Shown: positions 43,050 to 56,100 of the stretch, one piece after another | How positions within the stretch are numbered: position 1 is the stretch's first letter | How the letters are laid out: each line of letters begins with the position of its first letter | Assembly (NCBI GenBank): GCA_009363875.1 | Contig: CM018683.1 | Location: 62,280,981 to 62,344,980 of the forward strand | DNA length: 64,000 nucleotides | Reading direction: 5' to 3' | From: Mikania micrantha | Taxonomy: Eukaryota > Streptophyta > Magnoliopsida > Asterales > Asteraceae | The notes under the pieces: generated by a model | Databases searched by the model: none | Seen by the model: only the letters and a program-made list of their open reading frames with translations | What the model was told of the DNA's origin: nothing | Position numbers and translations under genes: made by a program

Positions 43050-46000
43050 ATGCCTCCTCGACGAGACCCAAATGCTGGGGGTTCGACAAGCGGTAATGAT
43101 GATGAAATTAACAAGATTGCTCGAGCTATCGCTGTTCACATGAGGGATGTGATCCCGGGTATGGTCACTGATATTACCCAGAATCTTCGGGGAAGTACCG
43201 GTGATTCTGCACACAACTCAAATGCCACAAACGCTGGAACTGCTAACTTTACTTTCAAGCAGTTCAACGATGCTAAGCCTCCTAAGTACTCTGGGACTGA
43301 AGGAGCTACTGGCCTACTGCAATGGCTAGAAAGCATCGAAGACATTCTCGACTTCACTGGATGCCCTGAAAATCTGAAGGTCAAAATGGCCTCAAGTGCT
43401 TTTCATAAGGGAGCACTCACCTGGTGGAACTCTGAGAAGAACACCAGAGGACGCGAAGTCGCTCTAGCTTTACCATGGGACGGATTCAAGAACTTACTTG
43501 TGGAAAAGTTTTGTCCACGCCATGAACTGAAGAAACTGGAGGTGGAGATGTGGAATCTGGTGCTAGATAGTGGTGAAAACGCGAAGTATACAACTCGGTT
43601 CCATGAGTTGTGTATCCTCGTACCTCACTTGGTTACTCCTCTACCCCGCAGGATAGAGAAATACATTGAAGGGTTGCCCTTGGTTGTCAGAGGAACTGTT
43701 ATGGGGAACAACCCCACTACTCTGGAAGCAGCGATTCAACTTGGTGCTACTCTTACTGAAGAGTATGTTAAATCTGGTGTGCTTACCCGAAAGGGGTTTA
43801 AGAGGGCACAGATTGAGGAAGGCAAGAAGCCTGAACAGCATCACCCCAAGAAGAAGAAACAGAAGACGATCAAGAACTTTGCAGCGTTGACTGCGGCTGC
43901 ACCTACTCATGCTACTCCCCTCACTGCTATGCCACAACCCGCTAATGTCAGAAAGCAGTACACTGGTCCGTTTCCACTCTGCACCAAATGCCAGTATCAT
44001 CATCTGCCCAATACTCCATGCAAGAAGTGTCACAAGTGTGGGCGTATGGGACACTTTGCAGCGACTTGTCGATCTGCTCATCTTGCTGCTACAACAACTG
44101 CTACCACCACTGCTACAGGTGGAAGGAACTGTTATAATTGTGGAGCAGAGGGACACTTCAGAAATCAGTGTCCAAAACTCAACAACAATACTGCTGCTGC
44201 TCGTGCTTTCTTGATTGGAACTGCTGAAGCACGTGAAGAGCCGGCAGTCATCACGGGTACATTTCTTATCAATGATCATTATGTTCCTATCATATTTGAT
44301 ACTGGTGCCGATAAAAGTTTTATCTCCACTCATACTGCTTCTTTGCTTAATATGCAACTATCCACACTTACTGCTCCCTATACTGTAGAAGTAGCGAATG
44401 GTAAGACTATAGTTGTAGATTCCATCATTAATGCTTGTGAGCTAAGACTAAATGACCATCTCTTTACCATCGATCTTATCCCTATGACCCTCGGAAGCTT
44501 CGAAGTAGTGGTAGGAATGGATTGGTTATCTAAGAATAATGCTGAAATCGTATGCTCGGAGAAACTCATTCGGATTCCCCTACCGTCTGGCGAAACGATG
44601 ATAGTCTACGGTGAGAAACCCTGCCGCGGATTGAAGATTGTATCGTGCATCAAGGCGAGGAAGTATTTGAAGAAGAAATATTATGCATTCTTAGCTCACG
44701 TGGTGGAAAAGAAACCTGACAAGAAAGCAGTTGGAGACGTACCGGTCATCAAAGATTTTCCAGATGTATTTCCAGAAGACTTGCCTGGACTACCACCAGT
44801 CCGGCAAGTGGAGTTTAGAATTGATCTCGTCCCTGGAGCAAACCCAGTGGCGAAGTCACCGTATCGGTTAGCACCGTCTGAGATGCAAGAACTGTCTAGT
44901 CAGCTTCAAGAACTTTTAGACAAAGGTTTTATAAGACCGAGTTTCTCTCCATGGGGAGCTCCGGTTCTCTTTGTCAAAAAGAAAGACGGTTCATTTCGTA
45001 TGTGCATAGACTATCGTGAGCTGAACAAGTTGACAATCAAGAATAGATATCCTCTGCCCAGGATCGATGATTTGTTTGATCAATTACAGGGAGCAACTTG
45101 TTTCTCTAAGATTGATTTACGATCTGGGTATCATCAGTTACGAGTAAATGATGAGGATATACCAAAGACTGCCTTTAGGACTCGATATGGACACTATGAG
45201 TTTGTGGTTATGCCATTTGGGCTGACCAATGCACCTGCAGTGTTCATGGACTTGATGAATCGAGTCTGTAGGCCTTACTTGGATCAGTTTGTTATCGTCT
45301 TTATTGATGATATACTGATTTATTCCAAGTCAGAACGAGAACATGAGGATCATTTGAAGAAAGTCTTGGAACTACTAAGAAAGGAACAACTTTATGCTAA
45401 ATTCTCAAAGTGTGAATTTTGGCTAAAGGAGGTTCACTTCTTAGGACATGTCATAAACAAAGATGGAATTCATGTAGATCCAGCCAAGATTGAGGCGATT
45501 AAGAACTGGACTACTCCATCTACTCCAACAGAGATTCGTTCATTTCTGGGTTTGGCAGGTTATTACAGAAGATTCATTGCAAACTTCTCTAAGATAGCCT
45601 TGCCACTTACCACATTAACTCAGAAAAGTCAAGCGTTTATATGGGGACAGAAACAGGAAGATGCATTTCAACTTCTTAAACAGAAGTTATGCAATTCCCC
45701 TATCCTTAGTCTTCCAGAAGGCAGTGATGATTTCATTGTCTACTGTGATGCTTCAAACCTTGGTCTCGGTTGTGTACTTATGCAACGGGACAAGGTCATT
45801 GCTTATGCTTCAAGACAACTTAAGGTTCACGAGAAGAATTACACTACTCATGACCTTGAGTTAGGGGCTGTGGTCTTTGCATTGAAGATTTGGAGACACT
45901 ACCTGTATGGTACTAAATGTGTTATCTATACAGACCACAAGAGCCTTCAACACATTCTCAATCAGAAAGAACTCAACATGAGACAACGACGTTGGGTTGA

Positions 46001-47576
46001 GCTTCTAACTGATTACGACTGTGAGATTCGTTACCATCCGGGTAAAGCCAATGTGGTGGCGGATGCTCTTAGTCGCAAGGAACCAGTCAAACCAATTCGT
46101 GTTAGAGCCATGGAGATCAACACACAGCCAAACTTGAAAGACTTGATTCGTATTGCACAACAACAAGTAGTAACAGATAATCAACTCAAGACAGACTTGG
46201 ATTGTGGCATTGAGAAGAAACTAGAACCTCGAGCTGATGGGTTGTTATATCTCAACGGCCGCATTTGGATTCCAAAGTCTGAAGAATTGCGCACACTCAT
46301 CTGTGATGAGGCTCATAAGTCGCGATACTCAGTTCATCCTGGAGCCGACAAGATGTATCAAGACTTGAGGACATCTTACTGGTGGCCGGGGATGAAGAAA
46401 GACATAGCACTGTACGTGGGAAAATGTCTTACATGTTCAAAGGTCAAAGCAGAACATCAAAAGCCTTCGGGACTTCTGCAGCAACCTGAAATTCCTCAAT
46501 GGAAATGGGAGCAAATTTCCATGGATTTCATAACAAAGTTGCCGAGAACTCCGAGAGGTTTCGATTCGATTTGGGTGATCGTTGATCGACTCACCAAATC
46601 TGCTCATTTTCTCCCAATCCGAGAGGATTACAAGATGGAGAAGTTATCCACATTGTACATCAACGAAATCATTGCACGTCATGGTACTCCAACATCAATC
46701 ATATCTGATCGTGATAGTCGCTTCACTTCTCGCTTTTGGCAATCATTGCAAAAGGCTTTGGGAACGCGTGTTAATCTTAGCACGGCGTATCATCCCCAAA
46801 CCGACGGCCAAAGTGAGAGGACTATCCAAACACTTGAGGACATGCTCCGTTCTTGTGTCATTGACTTCGGTGGAAGTTGGGACACTCATCTCCCACTCAT
46901 TGAGTTTTCATATAACAATAGCTATCATACGAGCATTCAATGTGCACCATTCGAAGCTCTATATGGTAGAAAGTGCCGATCACCGGTCTGTTGGACCGAG
47001 ATTGGTGACTCACAGGTCGTAGGACCAGAACTCATTCAGGAAACATCAGACAAGATCACAATCATTCAGTCACGGCTTAAGGCCGCACGAGATCGGCAGA
47101 AGAGTTATGCTGATCGTCGTCGGAAACCGCTTGAGTTTCAAGTTGGTGACCGAGTCTTACTCAAAGTTTCTCCCTGGAAAGGCGTTGTCCGATTCGGGAA
47201 GAAAGGGAAACTTGCACCAAGGTACGTTGGACCTTTTGAGATCCTGGAACGGATTGGTCCCGTAGCCTACAAACTCAAACTTCCAGTGGAGCTAAGCAAT
47301 GTTCACGATACTTTTCATGTATCGAATCTTAAGAAATGCTTGGCGGATCATGATGTTCAGATTCCACTGGAAGACATACAGATTCAGAACAACATGCAAT
47401 TCATAGAACGTCCAGTTGAGATCATGGATCATGGGGTCAAGAAACTTAAACGCAGCCGTATCCCGATCGTGAAAGTGCGATGGGAGGGCAAACGCGGTGC
47501 TGAGTTCACCTGGGAACGTGAAGACCAGATGAAGCTTAAGTACCCTCATCTTTTTACAGTACCTTCGGCTAGTTAA
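43050..47576 (+). CDS. gag-pol: Gag-pol polyprotein of H copy 1 (Ty3/gypsy chromovirus), intact
   Basis: 1508 aa from the ATG at 43050 (MPPRRDPNAGG, like A's start). Domains: retrotrans_gag capsid (about 67-250), basic KKKKQK linker, pre-knuckle Cys/His motif (311-327), CCHC knuckles (327-340, 361-374), protease DTGA at 417, reverse transcriptase (from about 600) with FIDD at 751-754, RNase H (YCDASN at about 897, HDLE further on), integrase HHCC (about 1095-1135), triad D1159, D1220, E1256, chromodomain-like tail (about 1450-1500, EFTWEREDQMKLKYP). All catalytic residues are present and no frame break is seen. It is closest to the integrase of B and the polyprotein of A. The leader upstream is long and structured; expression would start from LTR 1. 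Likely still functional (inference). Confidence 0.97.
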   Translation: MPPRRDPNAGGSTSGNDDEINKIARAIAVHMRDVIPGMVTDITQNLRGSTGDSAHNSNATNAGTANFTFKQFNDAKPPKYSGTEGATGLLQWLESIEDILDFTGCPENLKVKMASSAFHKGALTWWNSEKNTRGREVALALPWDGFKNLLVEKFCPRHELKKLEVEMWNLVLDSGENAKYTTRFHELCILVPHLVTPLPRRIEKYIEGLPLVVRGTVMGNNPTTLEAAIQLGATLTEEYVKSGVLTRKGFKRAQIEEGKKPEQHHPKKKKQKTIKNFAALTAAAPTHATPLTAMPQPANVRKQYTGPFPLCTKCQYHHLPNTPCKKCHKCGRMGHFAATCRSAHLAATTTATTTATGGRNCYNCGAEGHFRNQCPKLNNNTAAARAFLIGTAEAREEPAVITGTFLINDHYVPIIFDTGADKSFISTHTASLLNMQLSTLTAPYTVEVANGKTIVVDSIINACELRLNDHLFTIDLIPMTLGSFEVVVGMDWLSKNNAEIVCSEKLIRIPLPSGETMIVYGEKPCRGLKIVSCIKARKYLKKKYYAFLAHVVEKKPDKKAVGDVPVIKDFPDVFPEDLPGLPPVRQVEFRIDLVPGANPVAKSPYRLAPSEMQELSSQLQELLDKGFIRPSFSPWGAPVLFVKKKDGSFRMCIDYRELNKLTIKNRYPLPRIDDLFDQLQGATCFSKIDLRSGYHQLRVNDEDIPKTAFRTRYGHYEFVVMPFGLTNAPAVFMDLMNRVCRPYLDQFVIVFIDDILIYSKSEREHEDHLKKVLELLRKEQLYAKFSKCEFWLKEVHFLGHVINKDGIHVDPAKIEAIKNWTTPSTPTEIRSFLGLAGYYRRFIANFSKIALPLTTLTQKSQAFIWGQKQEDAFQLLKQKLCNSPILSLPEGSDDFIVYCDASNLGLGCVLMQRDKVIAYASRQLKVHEKNYTTHDLELGAVVFALKIWRHYLYGTKCVIYTDHKSLQHILNQKELNMRQRRWVELLTDYDCEIRYHPGKANVVADALSRKEPVKPIRVRAMEINTQPNLKDLIRIAQQQVVTDNQLKTDLDCGIEKKLEPRADGLLYLNGRIWIPKSEELRTLICDEAHKSRYSVHPGADKMYQDLRTSYWWPGMKKDIALYVGKCLTCSKVKAEHQKPSGLLQQPEIPQWKWEQISMDFITKLPRTPRGFDSIWVIVDRLTKSAHFLPIREDYKMEKLSTLYINEIIARHGTPTSIISDRDSRFTSRFWQSLQKALGTRVNLSTAYHPQTDGQSERTIQTLEDMLRSCVIDFGGSWDTHLPLIEFSYNNSYHTSIQCAPFEALYGRKCRSPVCWTEIGDSQVVGPELIQETSDKITIIQSRLKAARDRQKSYADRRRKPLEFQVGDRVLLKVSPWKGVVRFGKKGKLAPRYVGPFEILERIGPVAYKLKLPVELSNVHDTFHVSNLKKCLADHDVQIPLEDIQIQNNMQFIERPVEIMDHGVKKLKRSRIPIVKVRWEGKRGAEFTWEREDQMKLKYPHLFTVPSAS

Positions 47577-47591
47577 TTTCGGGACGAAATT
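47575..47591 (+). other. Palindrome overlapping the H copy 1 stop codon
   Basis: AATTTCG-GGA-CGAAATT, overlapping the TAA, before the polypurine tract. Confidence 0.85.
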
Positions 47592-47600
47592 CCCTTAACT

Positions 47601-47609
47601 AGGGGAGAC
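47601..47609 (+). other. Polypurine tract, H copy 1
   Basis: AGGGGAGAC directly before the LTR 2 start TGTAACA. Confidence 0.9.
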
Positions 47610-50600
47610 TGTAACATTTGTGCATATAGTCATGTAGTTGTAAACAGTGTTAGAACAGTGTCTATTCATGGTTCAGTTCATCAATGTGATTCGTATGTTC
47701 AAAATGTGTGCTTGTGTGTTACAGGATCTTAGTAATCAGAAAACAAGTATGTATTATTATTTACAGTCGATTTCACTAAGCAAGAACAGTAACTTGTTAT
47801 ATCGAAACAGTGGTGGGCAGCGAGAGTGAGCCCTATATATATACTGCGTTCGGTGTAACAGGTTAGTGTTAGTGCGTAGTGTTGAGACGAGTATTATAAC
47901 ATTTAATTAATTCAACAAAAATCGTAATCTGTAAGCGAGACTGAGTATAGTTATGGGTGACGATCCATAATAATACGAATGTTGAACTTATAATTATGAT
48001 TAAACGACTTTAAATAATTAATACGATCGTAAAACGTACGCGATTGCGGGTATACACGTAATTTCGAATGTTTTAACGATCCGACAACACACGAAGAGTA
48101 AAAATAATGAAATTAATTATTTTATATTTTTACAATTTTGAAACTCATCTTAATGGTTTTAACATCTATTTTTATTTAAAACCGCGTAAATTACGCGTTA
48201 CGTTCCGGAAACGCGAACCGAGCGACCGAAACGGACCCGAACACTACCCGGACTATAAAAGCCCGAAAGAAGGCCATTTCCTTCATTTTTATCAGCCAAA
48301 CCCTCTCTCTCTCTATAATTTTCGCAAACCCTTTCTCTCTCTAAAAACCAAGCTTTAAACGCTCGCATCTCGCTCGTTTCTCAACGGATTTCGGAGTTTT
48401 TGGTGTCCACGCGTAGCCCTCAACATTATCTACACGAAAGTACAAGAAAACAGCGAGATCAGCCGGCCAAAGACGAGGTATAATCGATTGAAAATTCTGG
48501 AAAAGAGGGTTTTCATGTTTTTGTGTTGTGTGTGTGTTCAAACCCGATTAACGACCGGTTCTAGCACCCTTTCTCCATTTCGCACATATAGCAACAGTTT
48601 TAGATGATGATATAACTTAGCTCGTGGTCTGGATCCAAATATTCGAAGATGGTGATGATGCTGGTAACAGGTTCGTCGGACGAACCTTCACTCTCAATTG
48701 GCGAAGCTTAGAGGGATCCACGAACCCTAATGGTTCGCAGGTATCCAGCCGAACCCTGATGGGCCTTCACGAACCTGCAGCAAGTCACCATGGATCACAC
48801 GAACCCTAAAGTAGCCTACGAACCTGCAACCAGCCTCCCATGCACGCCGCGAACCCCGTATTACCGAACCCTAGCGAACCATTTGATATCACCAAACTTT
48901 CTGTGGTTGTGGCCGAACCATGTGTGAAACCATCAACGAACCCTGGGAATGTAAACGAACCTTGCATGGTTCGTTGATCAGTGACCGAACCAGTGAAAGA
49001 CTCACGAACCATTCAACCATGCCGAACCCTTGGACATCTCACCATCAACCGAACCCTTCTGATGCAACCATCGACGAACCTTGGATACACACCCATGGAG
49101 CCGAACCTGTGGTCTCATCTTGGGCCGAACCTTAGTAGCAAGAATTAGATAGGTTCGCTGCCCAAGTTGGCAGCCTCTAACCTTTTCGGCCCAACCCAAT
49201 CTCAGCCGGCCCAACTCTATTGGTACTTGGCCCATGGGTTAAACTAAGCCCAATTGAAATAGCTTTGAACCATTTTGATCTTAAGTGGTTCAATATTGCA
49301 TTAGAAGCTTACATGGCCTACATACCCAATGGTTGGCCCAACTCAAACCCTTTAGGCCCAATTCAAACCCATTCGGTCACCATGATCCTAATTGGCTCAA
49401 ATTCGTATTTGACAAGCTACAATGCTTAAATACATGTTATTGGGCCAACACTATAACCAATTGGCCCATTGTATTTTAAATGACCCATGATGTGGTCTAT
49501 AATACAAAATGTCTATGAATTGTATTAGTTGGGTTAAGATTAACCTAAACTAATAATGAGATCAATTCATAAACATAGGAGTCTAAAACACTTAAACTTT
49601 TTCATACATTTCATGTTTATCAATGGTTATCAAATTCTCAAACGATTATCATTTCATGCATAAGGTTTATGCACAAAAGGAAACATTTCACATTCATTTC
49701 TTGGACCCATGATCAATCAAATGATTCAAGGCATGATTTTCAAGTTTACACAACAATCATAATCATGATCAAATCATGAGAACACAAGTCAATCAATGAA
49801 TCAAAGTTATACAATTATAAATCCTATATCTTATGTATGATTACAATGTTATAGGAAACAATTAGAAGTCCTGTTTGCTACTTGCTATCTGTTTTAGTTC
49901 AGAGTCTACTGCAGACAGGTGAGAACTTTAGCCCCTCTTTTACTGTTTTATAACTGTTTTGGGGTGGAACACGTGATCAAAACCGCTATTTCAATCTTGT
50001 TTCATTGCACAGTTTATGTGCATTCATAAACATTACAGGTTTATCCTATGAATCCAAGTGATTCTTCAACTGTTTAAGGAAATTGTCAACTGTTTTAAAG
50101 GAATTATTTACTATTAAACCCTTATTACTAAAAAGGATTTTATAATGTTTTCTTGAAATGTTTTATAACAGTTTTACTCAAATGTTCTTTTAAAGGATAA
50201 ACATTTTTAAATAAATGATTTCATAAACTCTTTCTTTTGTTAAAAACCTTGTTGTTACACAAGGTCACTATATCATGGTATTCAAAGCAAGTGGTTCATT
50301 TTGTGGTATTCAAATCAAGTGGTTCGTTTTGTGGTATTCAAATCAAGTGGTTCATTTTGTGGTATTCAAATCAAATGGTTCATTTCATGGTATTCAAATC
50401 ATATGGTTCACATCATGGTAATCAAATCAAGGGATTCATTTTCATGTTACATAAACAAAGGATTCAACTCGTGGAGTTAAATCCAGGTTTTCAATAAGAC
50501 ATTAACACATCCGGTTAAAGTAAGATTCATAAACATGGTGTCTATTGTTGTAAACAAACTTATAAACCCATCAAGTATCATATTCATTAGCGTTAGTACT

Positions 50601-51355
50601 GGGTGATCACAACAAGGGAAAGCGGACACATTGTTTCTTATCCAGGATGGAGTTAGCTTTTAAATTTGTTTTAAAAGCTAACTGCAGGTCTGGTGTCATT
50701 GTTTTCTTATCCAGGATGGAGTTGGCTTTTAAATTTGCTTTTAAAAGCCAACTGCAGGTCTGGTGTCATATGGTTATCAAAACTGCTGACGTATTATCTA
50801 ACTCCAAACGTGGTTTGGGACTTGATATTATTGGCTGTCGTGCGAACAGTGATTGGACTGTTTACACTCATTTTCTTACTTGATGTTAGTTTGGGTTGCA
50901 GCTCATCCGTGTGAATCTTATGATGCTTTAACTTACCTATGTCTTATATCATATAACTCATGTTTACAAATGTTTAAACCTATTGTTCTCACCAACTACG
51001 TCTGTAGTTGACAGTTACTTTTCACGTGTTTCAGGTAATCAGGTTTAAGACATTTCAGAGACAACTAAGGAGACCATTCTAAGATAGAACAAGATGAAGA
51101 AACATGCTAGGATGGATTAGAAACACACTAAATCCTAATTGTTTAATTGTCTTGTTTGAAGTCTTATTTTGTAACCATATTTTGGGTCTGTAGTTGTCTT
51201 ACTTTTGGTAGATAGTTGTCTGTAACTAAACAATTGTCTTAACATTATGAAACATAGTAATCCATTGTGGTTGTTCTTATTCAATACTTGTGCATGATTC
51301 AACTGATCATACGTCACCGCGCCGTGGATTCCGCACGCGGCGCAGGGGTGTGACA
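47610..51355 (+). repeat. LTR 2 (middle) of the H array
   Basis: It serves both as 3' LTR of copy 1 and 5' LTR of copy 2. In its left half it shares states with LTR 3 against LTR 1 (CGGACC near 48232, AAATATTCG near 48638, CCTGATGGG near 48757). From about 51035 it has private changes (GGTAATC, AAGGAG, CTAATTG, ATTGTGG) where LTRs 1 and 3 agree. It also has single-base losses at GGG and TTT runs. Confidence 0.95.
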
Positions 51356-51358
51356 GGT

Positions 51359-51371
51359 TGGTATCAGAGCC
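51359..51371 (+). other. Primer binding site, H copy 2
   Basis: TGGTATCAGAGCC after LTR 2, identical to copy 1. Confidence 0.93.
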
Positions 51372-53165
51372 AAGGTTGTAGAGAACTAGGAAAACCCAAT
51401 GTTTAATGACCTAGACTATAACCTAAGCTACCCAATAGGACTAAGTGCTATAGGCTTGAGGATACTTAGGATCTAAGTAACTTAAGTAAGCATTAAGTCT
51501 ACATTAAGCTTGAAAGATCTTAGGACATTTTACTAAGATTAGATATCAAGTCAAAGAATTTGAATCGGACTTCTATAATTTTAGAAACCGAATTAAATTC
51601 TCACACATATGCATTTAAGGATTTCAGAGGCAAGGATCTGTATTCTTAGTATCCTTGATCTGAAATTCTCACACAGAGATCATTATAGAAATTCAGAGGC
51701 AAAGATCTGTAGTTTCAGTATCTTTGATATGAATTTCTTGTCATATTCATTATGGGATTTAGAGGCAAAGATCTATTAATTTAGTATCTTTGATCTAAGA
51801 TCCTTGTCATATTCATTTTGGGATTTAGAGGCAAAGATCTATTAATTTAGTATCTTTGATCTAAGATCCTTGTCATATTCATTATGGGATTTAGAGGCAA
51901 AGATTGTTATCTTTGATCTGAAGTCCTTGTCACATTCAGTATAGGAATTCAAAGGTCAAGATCTATTAATTTAGATTCTTGATTTGAAATCCTTGTCATA
52001 TTCATTATAGGAATTCAAATGTCAAGATCTATTAATTTAGAGTCTTGATTTGAAATCCTTGTCATTGTTATCATTGTTATCATTATCAGGTGTTCATTAT
52101 CATAGGAACTTTATAACTTAGAATCTGTGTAACAGTATTCTTTAGTTGAAGTTCTCACAAGAGATCATTATACTCGATACTGTAGGTATTGAGAACCTAG
52201 GTTAATTAACCTAGGACACATATACAGAAACCTAAGGTTTTAATTTCAAGTAAATTAAGAACCATGGTTTACATAATCATAATCATAGTCACAGAACAAG
52301 AGAAATCATGAAACAATCATAATCAATCAACAGTTGGAATCTTAGCCCCAAATATAGACGACGGATTAACGCTGATGTGTTGAGGTAAGTGGTGGGTCGG
52401 TGAGAGCTTACCCTATATATAAGCTTATTTCAGTATGTTAGGGGGAATCCGGCGTTTGTAATTGGAGTGAGGATTCGGGATCAACTGGACACATGGATCA
52501 TTAGTCAAACACATGGGATACAAACATTTGGGAAACAATCATTGGTGAATCAAATCATAGTGCAAATTCAAACTTGGATGAACCAACATTATGGTGAATC
52601 AATCAAGTTGTGAACATTCTGTAAATGTAAACCTTAAGTGAAATTCTTAAGTGATTACATCATTGGTACTTACTGACATAGGTTAACAGGAAAGTGTAGA
52701 ACACACGTATGACTTAGTTCTACATGTTAACAACTGTTAGTAGGTGCACGCATAACATAATCATAGTTCAATCATGGAATCAATCATAGTTCAAGTTGAT
52801 CAAAGATCATGGGATTCTTAATCAATGGAAAACACATGGAAATCAGTACAAACGTGTTGCCAAATGCTAGCAAGGGCATGATCGTGGTATACCGAAACGG
52901 TGGTGGGCAGCGAGAGTGAGCCCTATATATAAGCTATTTTCGGTATATCGGGAAAGTGTCAGTGTGTAGGTTTGGTGGAGAGATCATGAGACATCGTACA
53001 TATTCACATGATAAGTATACAAATAAGTTGATAACTTATACGTGTACTGGATCATATTACAATTGAATGATAATACTAGTAGTATGGATATATTACTGAC
53101 CTTATCATGAAAATTCAATTGTATCCATTCTCATTACTGACCCGCTTGTGGCTTCTATTCGTAGA
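51372..53165 (+). other. 5' leader of H copy 2
   Basis: Same layout as copy 1: seven-hairpin array at 51619-52058 (one substitution in unit 5, GATCTGAAG) and the stem module at 52888-52947. A few substitutions and two short deletions relative to copy 1. Confidence 0.8.
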
Positions 53166-56100
53166 ATGCCTCCTCGACGAGACCCAAATGCTGGGGGTTC
53201 GACAAGCGGTAATGATGATGAAATTAACAAGATTGCTCGAGCTATCGCTGTTCACATGAGGGATGTGATCCCGGGTATGGTCACTGATATTACCCAGAAT
53301 CTTCGGGGAAGTACCGGTGATTCTGCACACAACTCAAATGCCACAAACGCTGGAACTGCTAACTTTACTTTCAAGCAGTTCAACGATGCTAAGCCTCCTA
53401 AGTACTCTGGGACTGAAGGAGCTACTGGCCTACTGCAATGGCTGGAAAGCATCGAAGACATTCTCGACTTCACAGGATGCCCTGAAAATCTGAAGGTCAA
53501 AATGGCCTCAAGTGCTTTTCATAAGGGAGCACTCACCTGGTGGAACTCTGAGAAGAACACCAGAGGACGTGAAGTCGCTCTAGCTTTACCATGGGACGGA
53601 TTCAAGAACTTACTTGTGGAAAAGTTTTGTCCACGTCATGAACTGAAGAAACTGGAGGTGGAGATGTGGAATCTGGTGCTAGATAGTGGTGAAAACGCGA
53701 AGTATACAACTCGGTTCCATGAGTTGTGTATCCTCGTACCTCACTTGGTTACTCCTCTACCCGCAGGATAGAGAAATACATTGAAGGGTTGCCCTTGGTT
53801 GTCAGAGGAACTGTTATGGGGAACAACCCCACTACTCTGGAAGCAGCGATTCAACTTGGTGCTACTCTTACTGAAGAGTATGTTAAATCTGGTGTGCTCA
53901 CCCGAAAGGGATTTAAGAGGGCACAGATTGAGGAAGGCAAGAAGCCTGAACAGCATCACCCCAAGAAGAAGAAACAGAAGACAATCAAGAACTTTGCAGC
54001 GTTGACTGCGGCTGCACCTACTCATGCTACTCCCCTCACTGCTATGCCACAACCCGCTAATGTCAGAAAGCAGTACACTGGTCCGTTTCCACTCTGCACC
54101 AAATGCCAGTATCATCATCTGCCCAATACTCCATGCAAGAAGTGTCACAAGTGTGGGCGTATGGGACACTTTGCAGCGACTTGTCGATCTGCTCATCTTG
54201 CTGCTACAACAACTGCTACCACCACTGCTACAGGTGGAAGAGTTATAATTGTTGTGGAGCAGAGGGACACTTCAGAAATCAGTGTCCAAAACTCAACAAC
54301 AATACTGCTGCTGCTCGTGCTTTCTTGATTGGAACTGCTGAAGCACGTGAAGAGCCGGCAGTCATCACGGGTACATTTCTTATCAATGATCATTATGTTC
54401 CTATCATATTTGATACTGGTGCCGATAAAAGTTTTATCTCCACTCATACTGCTTCTTTGCTTAATATGCAACTATCCACACTTACTGCTCCCTATACTGT
54501 AGAAGTAGCGAATGGTAAGACTATAGTTGTAGATTCCATCATTAATGCTTGTGAGCTAAGACTAAATGACCATCTCTTTACCATCGATCTTATCCCTATG
54601 ACCCTCGGAAGCTTCGAAGTAGTGGTAGGAATGGATTGGTTATCTAAGAATAATGCTGAAATCGTATGCTCGGAGAAACTCATTCGGATTCCCCTACCGT
54701 CTGGCGAAACGATGATAGTCTACGGTGAGAAACCCTGCCGCGGATTGAAGATTGTATCGTGCATCAAGGCGAGGAAGTATTTGAAGAAGAAATATTATGC
54801 ATTCTTAGCTCACGTGGTGGAAAAGAAACCTGACAAGAAAGCAGTCGGAGACGTACCGGTCATCAAAGATTTTCAGATGTATTTCCAGAAGACTTGCCTG
54901 GACTACCACCAGTCCGACAAGTGGAGTTTAGAATTGATCTCGTCCCTGGAGCAAACCCAGTGGCGAAGTCACCGTATCGGTTAGCACCGTCTGAGATGCA
55001 AGAACTGTCTAGTCAGCTTCAAGAACTTTTAGACAAAGGTTTATAAGACCGAGTTTCTCTCCATGGGGAGCTCCGGTTCTCTTTGTCAAAAAGAAAGACG
55101 GTTCATTTCGTATGTGCATAGACTATCGTGAGCTGAACAAGTTGACAATCAAGAATAGATATCCTCTGCCCAGGATCGATGATCTGTTTGATCAATTACA
55201 GGGAGCAACTTGCTTCTCTAAGATTGATTTACGATCTGGGTATCATCAGTTACGAGTAAATGATGAGGATATACCAAAGACTGCATTTAGGACTCGATAT
55301 GGACACTATGAGTTTGTGGTTATGCCATTTGGGCTGACCAATGCACCTGCAGTGTTCATGGACTTGATGAATCGAGTCTGTAGGCCTTACTTGGATCAGT
55401 TTGTTATCGTCTTTATTGATGATATACTGATTTATTCCAAGTCAGAACGAGAACATGAGGATCATTTGAAGAAAGTCTTGGAACTACTAAGAAAGGAACA
55501 ACTTTATGCTAAATTCTCAAAGTGTGAATTTTGGCTAAAGGAGGTTCACTTCTTAGGACATGTCATAAACAAAGATGGAATTCATGTAGATCCAGCCAAG
55601 ATTGAGGCGATTAAGAACTGGACTACTCCATCTACTCCAACAGAGATTCGTTCATTTCTGGGTTTGGCAGGTTATTACAGAAGATTCATTGCAAACTTCT
55701 CTAAGATAGCCTTGCCACTTACCACATTAACTCAGAAAAGTCAAGCGTTTATATGGGGACAGAAACAGGAAGATGCATTTCAACTTCTTAAACAGAAGTT
55801 ATGCAATTCCCCTATCCTTAGTCTTCCAGAAGGCAGTGATGATTTCATTGTCTACTGTGATGCTTCAAACCTTGGTCTCGGTTGTGTACTTATGCAACGG
55901 GACAAGGTCATTGCTTATGCTTCAAGACAACTTAAGGTTCACGAGAAGAATTACACTACTCATGACCTTGAGTTAGGGGCTGTGGTCTTTGCATTGAAGA
56001 TTTGGAGACACTACCTGTATGGTACTAAATGTGTTATCTATACAGACCACAAGAGCCTTCAACACATTCTCAATCAGAAAGAACTCAACATGAGACAACG

